Made by a program: the position numbers and the translations under genes. The notes under the pieces are model-generated. The model did not search any database. It saw only the letters and a program-made list of their open reading frames with translations, and was not told where the DNA came from. Below are positions 6,265-8,567 of a DNA stretch of 8,567 nucleotides, in pieces (position 1 is the first letter of the stretch; every line of letters starts with the position of its first letter). The DNA comes from Mucilaginibacter sp. (lineage in GTDB: Bacteria; Bacteroidota; Bacteroidia; Sphingobacteriales; Sphingobacteriaceae), in NCBI GenBank assembly GCA_028288315.1, contig JAQBNY010000042.1:1-8567 (forward strand). Reading direction: 5' to 3'.

Positions 6265-6336
6265 TGGGTCATGCTGAGCTTGTCGAAGCATGTGCAAAGG
6301 CCCTACGCTCTCCTTCGACGGGCTCAGGATGACCCA
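6265..6336. repeat. REP-like long inverted repeat between hemE and hemJ
   Basis: Two 24-nt arms (6265-6288 and 6313-6336) are reverse complements at 21 of 24 positions and flank a 24-nt spacer. Two of the three differences would be wobble pairs in one strand's RNA. The left arm can also fold on itself (CATGCT at 6270-6275 with AGCATG at 6287-6292), so two alternative hairpins are possible. The arms contain GTCATGCTGAGCTTGTCGAA, a type I recall as a dispersed palindromic repeat in Bacteroidota genomes; copy number cannot be checked here. It fills nearly the whole hemE-hemJ gap. Confidence 0.7.
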
Positions 6337-6346
6337 ACTATTACAA

Positions 6347-7372
6347 CTAGTATCTAAACTCTTTTATTACCTCTACCGCGTACTTCACATTAGCAAACGG
6401 AATATCAGGCATAATGCCGTGACCCAGGTTGAAAATAAAGCCCGGTTCACCTTTCATACGATCAAATAAGCGGTATATGCGTTCTTTGATCACCTTTTTA
6501 TCAGCATACAAAATATGCGGATCAAGGTTACCCTGTACAGCTATGCCTTGTGGTAAACGCTTTTTCATATCTAGCAGATCAACATTCCAATCTATAGATA
6601 TTACATCCGGTTTGGCATCAGCCATTAACGGTGCAAATACGGAGCTTCCTTTACAGAAAGATATTACCGGGATATCTTTTCTATTTAGCTTGCTTATAAT
6701 CTCGGCAATATAACGATGCGAAAATTCGGTATAATCATCCCATGATAAAGCCTGTGCCCAGCTGTCAAATATCTGCACGGCATTAACACCGGCGGCAATC
6801 TGCATATTCAGGTAATCGGCTGTAACGGCAGCAATCTTTGATAGTAACTGATGAGCCATAGCAGGCTCATTGTGTAGCATTAGTTTAGTCAGCTTAAAAT
6901 CCTTTGATGATCCGCCTTCAACCAGATAGCTCATTACAGTAAATGGCGCACCCGCAAAACCTATCAGTGGGATACTACCATTAAGGCGCTGTTGTATCAC
7001 CTTTATGGCATCGGCTACATATTGCAGTTTATCACCTACGTTAGTTTGCAGATTATCGATATCAGCCTGGGTACGTACAGGATTGGCAAACTTAGGACCA
7101 ACGCCTTGTGTAAAGCTCAGGTCACCACCCATAGCTTCGCCGGTAACCAATATATCTGAGAATAAAATAGCAGCATCAATACCCAGCAAGTCAACCGGTA
7201 ACATGGTTACATCAGCAGCCAGTTCAGGGGTCTTACACATCTCCAGAAAAGAGTGTTTGTTCTTTATTTCCCAATACTCGGGCATAAAACGGCCTGCCTG
7301 GCGCATCATCCATACCGGCGGTCGTTCTGTTTGCTGTGAAAATGCGGCTTTAATTAGTAACGAATCTTTCAT
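6347..7372 (-). CDS. hemE: Uroporphyrinogen decarboxylase
   Basis: HemE is the cytosolic, cofactor-free enzyme that removes four carboxyl groups from uroporphyrinogen III to give coproporphyrinogen III in heme synthesis. The 341 residues are full length. Signature 1, RPPVWMMRQAGRFMPEYW, is at 17-34, and signature 2, GFAGAPFTVMSYLVEG, is at 138-153. Residues matching the known active-site set are all present: R24, D73 (FSDIL), Y149, S204 (FDSW) and H318 (NLGHGI). They align in order with human R37, D86, Y164, S219 and H339. The ATG at 7372-7370 is right for the family, whose proteins begin only about 15-20 residues before the RPPVW motif. hemJ lies downstream on the same strand across a repeat; the TPR and response-regulator genes lie upstream across an 83-nt gap that holds another inverted repeat. 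Confidence 0.97.
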   Translation of the reverse strand: MKDSLLIKAAFSQQTERPPVWMMRQAGRFMPEYWEIKNKHSFLEMCKTPELAADVTMLPVDLLGIDAAILFSDILVTGEAMGGDLSFTQGVGPKFANPVRTQADIDNLQTNVGDKLQYVADAIKVIQQRLNGSIPLIGFAGAPFTVMSYLVEGGSSKDFKLTKLMLHNEPAMAHQLLSKIAAVTADYLNMQIAAGVNAVQIFDSWAQALSWDDYTEFSHRYIAEIISKLNRKDIPVISFCKGSSVFAPLMADAKPDVISIDWNVDLLDMKKRLPQGIAVQGNLDPHILYADKKVIKERIYRLFDRMKGEPGFIFNLGHGIMPDIPFANVKYAVEVIKEFRY

Positions 7373-7397
7373 ATATGTTAGAGAAACAAGAGGTAAG

Positions 7398-7456
7398 AAT
7401 CAAGATACAAGACAACTTCCTTCTTGGTTCCTGGCTCTTATTTCTTGTATCTGATT
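7398..7456. repeat. Imperfect inverted repeat with strand-biased purine/pyrimidine halves, upstream of hemE
   Basis: A 15-nt left arm (7398-7412, AATCAAGATACAAGA) pairs with a 14-nt right arm (7443-7456, TCTTGTATCTGATT) apart from one bulged A. The 30-nt middle is made of CTTC/CTTGG/CTGGCTCTT-like pieces. The plus strand is purine-rich on the left (about 7380-7415) and pyrimidine-rich on the right. The right arm reaches the first base of the TPR gene's stop codon. It could be a dispersed repeat or a terminator-like structure between the TPR gene and hemE; in the minus-strand direction no U-run follows it. Confidence 0.55.
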
Positions 7457-7977
7457 TAATGTTTTTTTAATTCCTGCTCAACCTTCAGGATCACATCCTT
7501 CATTTTAGCAGTTATGTGTTCCTTATGCTTTTCAGCTAATGATAAATAAGCCCGTGCCTTATCATAATTACCATTACGTACGTTTATATTGGCTACATGT
7601 ACCAAGGCTGCAACATGATCATTGGCGCTACGTAATGGGTACTGGGCAGCTAATTCGTAATGCCGTTCAGCTTCGTCATAATCCTGCTTTTGCAGGCATA
7701 TGCCACCATATATAAATTCATAAAAACCTCGTCGCTTTTTGCTTAACCAATCCGGACGGGCAATTTGCTTTAACAGATTCTCTGCTTTTATATAGTCTTT
7801 TTGATGAAAAGCTTTTGCTGCCAATACAATGGTTCCCTGTTTAAAGTATCCCCATACCAGCAATAAAATAAATAAAATGGCTACAGCCGCCAGCTCATAA
7901 ATTTCAAGCTTCAGAATAACAGCCAGCAATATTACAAAAAGCCCGGTAACTAAAATTCGTGCTTTATTAGTAAACAT
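7456..7977 (-). CDS. Membrane-anchored tetratricopeptide-repeat protein
   Basis: This 173-residue protein starts with two close hydrophobic helices (about 8-23 and 27-45) joined by a very short KLEIYE turn. Both ends should therefore face the same side, with the C-terminal part probably in the cytoplasm. Residues 50-154 form about three TPR-like helical pairs. Their typical spacing is visible in AKAFHQKDYIKAENLLKQIA (54-73), GGICLQKQDYDEAERHYELA (91-110) and ANINVRNGNYDKARAYLSLA (129-148). A charged C-terminal helix follows. TPRs bind other proteins; no enzymatic motif is seen. Its ATG shares one base with the stop codon of the response-regulator gene (TAATG), so the two are probably translationally coupled and may work together. 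The specific partner is unknown. Confidence 0.85.
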   Translation of the reverse strand: MFTNKARILVTGLFVILLAVILKLEIYELAAVAILFILLLVWGYFKQGTIVLAAKAFHQKDYIKAENLLKQIARPDWLSKKRRGFYEFIYGGICLQKQDYDEAERHYELAAQYPLRSANDHVAALVHVANINVRNGNYDKARAYLSLAEKHKEHITAKMKDVILKVEQELKKH

Positions 7978-8567
7978 TAATGCTGGTTATCAGTAAATTT
8001 ATAACCTACACCGCGGATAGAATGAAAATAAACCGGGTTTTTAGGATCTGGTTCAAAATATTTACGGAAAGTTAGGATAAAGTTATCAATGGTACGGGTT
8101 GATGGATACACATCATAGTTCCATACCGTTTCCAGAATTTGCTCGCGCGATACCGCTTCATTCCTGCGCTCAATTAAAAGCTTAAGCAGCATTGTTTCCT
8201 TTTTAGTAAGCGGGGTAATGCTTTCGTCCTCGTTAACTAATTCAAACGAATTGAAGTGGATAGTTTTATCACCTATTTTATAGCTGTTAAACTCTTTAAG
8301 ATCATCACCTTTCAAACTGCGTTTTACAAGGTTGTTCACCCTCAAAATCAGTTCTTCCAGGTTAAATGGTTTGGTTAGATAATCGTCAGCACCTTTTTTA
8401 AGTCCTGATATTTTATCCTCATTAGTATTTTTTGCTGTAAGGAACATGATAGGCACTTCAGAGTTTTCTAAACGAATAGTCTCTGCAACCACAAAGCCAT
8501 CAATCTCAGGCATCATTACATCCAATATTACCAGGTTAAAACGCTCTTCTTTAAATATTTGAAGTGC
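7977..8567 (-). CDS. OmpR/PhoB-type two-component response regulator, N-terminus beyond the window
   Basis: The frame stays open to the right edge and 196 residues are visible; the usual length is near 230, so about 35 N-terminal residues are missing. The fragment starts ALQIFKEERFNLVILDVMMP. Counting from its first visible residue, D16 is the phospho-accepting aspartate, T44 (FLTAK) the switch threonine and K66 (YLTKPF) the conserved lysine of the receiver domain. The early acidic pair lies off the edge. Residues about 95-192 are a winged-helix DNA-binding domain: TPLTKKETMLLKLLIERR (118-135), recognition helix STRTIDNFILTFRKYF (156-171), wing SIRGVGYKF (183-191). The TTG at 8525-8523 encodes the leucine before D16 and is not the start. 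It should be activated by a histidine kinase, perhaps encoded just outside the window. Its stop overlaps the TPR gene's start by one base. Confidence 0.93.
   Translation of the reverse strand, partial: ALQIFKEERFNLVILDVMMPEIDGFVVAETIRLENSEVPIMFLTAKNTNEDKISGLKKGADDYLTKPFNLEELILRVNNLVKRSLKGDDLKEFNSYKIGDKTIHFNSFELVNEDESITPLTKKETMLLKLLIERRNEAVSREQILETVWNYDVYPSTRTIDNFILTFRKYFEPDPKNPVYFHSIRGVGYKFTDNQH

Noticed and set aside
7005..7454. Open frame of 149 codons on the plus strand
   Set aside because: It is mostly antisense to hemE, whose motifs and active-site residues are all intact on the other strand.
8523..8525. TTG as a start codon for the response regulator
   Set aside because: It encodes the leucine inside the conserved ILD motif before the phospho-accepting aspartate, and the frame continues open to the window edge.
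1..8567. CRISPR array, transposase, integrase or phage genes
   Set aside because: I saw no regularly spaced direct repeats and no protein with such motifs. The only repeats found are the short inverted elements listed.

Overview
The window looks like a chromosomal piece of a Bacteroidota genome, most likely from the family Sphingobacteriaceae (Mucilaginibacter or Pedobacter type). This rests on moderate-to-low GC, a tRNA promoter that fits the Bacteroidota -33/-7 consensus (TTG, 20 nt, TAnnTTTG), the lack of clear Shine-Dalgarno sites, an ECF sigma / single-membrane-span anti-sigma-like / outer-membrane-barrel cassette, and HemJ as the protoporphyrinogen oxidase. The genus is an inference; no search was possible.

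Layout, left to right. A tRNA-Asn(GUU) on the minus strand is cut by the left edge, and its promoter lies at 80-110. A plus-strand PfkB-family sugar/nucleoside kinase (143-1057) ends at a strong hairpin terminator. A minus-strand block follows. Read in its transcription order it holds an ECF sigma factor (4326-3754), a single-span anti-sigma-like protein overlapping it (3770-3018), an outer-membrane beta-barrel protein broken by a one-base frameshift (2999-2179), and an orphan ABC ATPase with a C-terminal TOBE-like domain (2131-1133). A 109-nt divergent intergenic region separates the sigma gene from a plus-strand secreted metal-dependent amidohydrolase (4436-5713). That gene converges, with 3 nt between, on a second minus-strand block. 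In transcription order this block holds an OmpR/PhoB response regulator (cut by the right edge), a membrane-anchored TPR protein overlapping it by one base, hemE (uroporphyrinogen decarboxylase) and hemJ (protoporphyrinogen oxidase). Two inverted-repeat elements sit in the gaps on either side of hemE.

How the genes fit together. HemE and HemJ act in the same protoporphyrin/heme pathway. The response regulator and TPR protein look translationally coupled. The sigma/anti-sigma-like/barrel trio has the arrangement of an envelope-responsive regulatory cassette. Its barrel gene reads as two overlapping frames, and restoring one A in a short A run rejoins them into one 273-residue protein.

I see no CRISPR array, prophage, transposase or obvious foreign island. 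Most of the window is ordinary core genome. The points most worth checking are the broken barrel gene and the two repeat elements around hemE.
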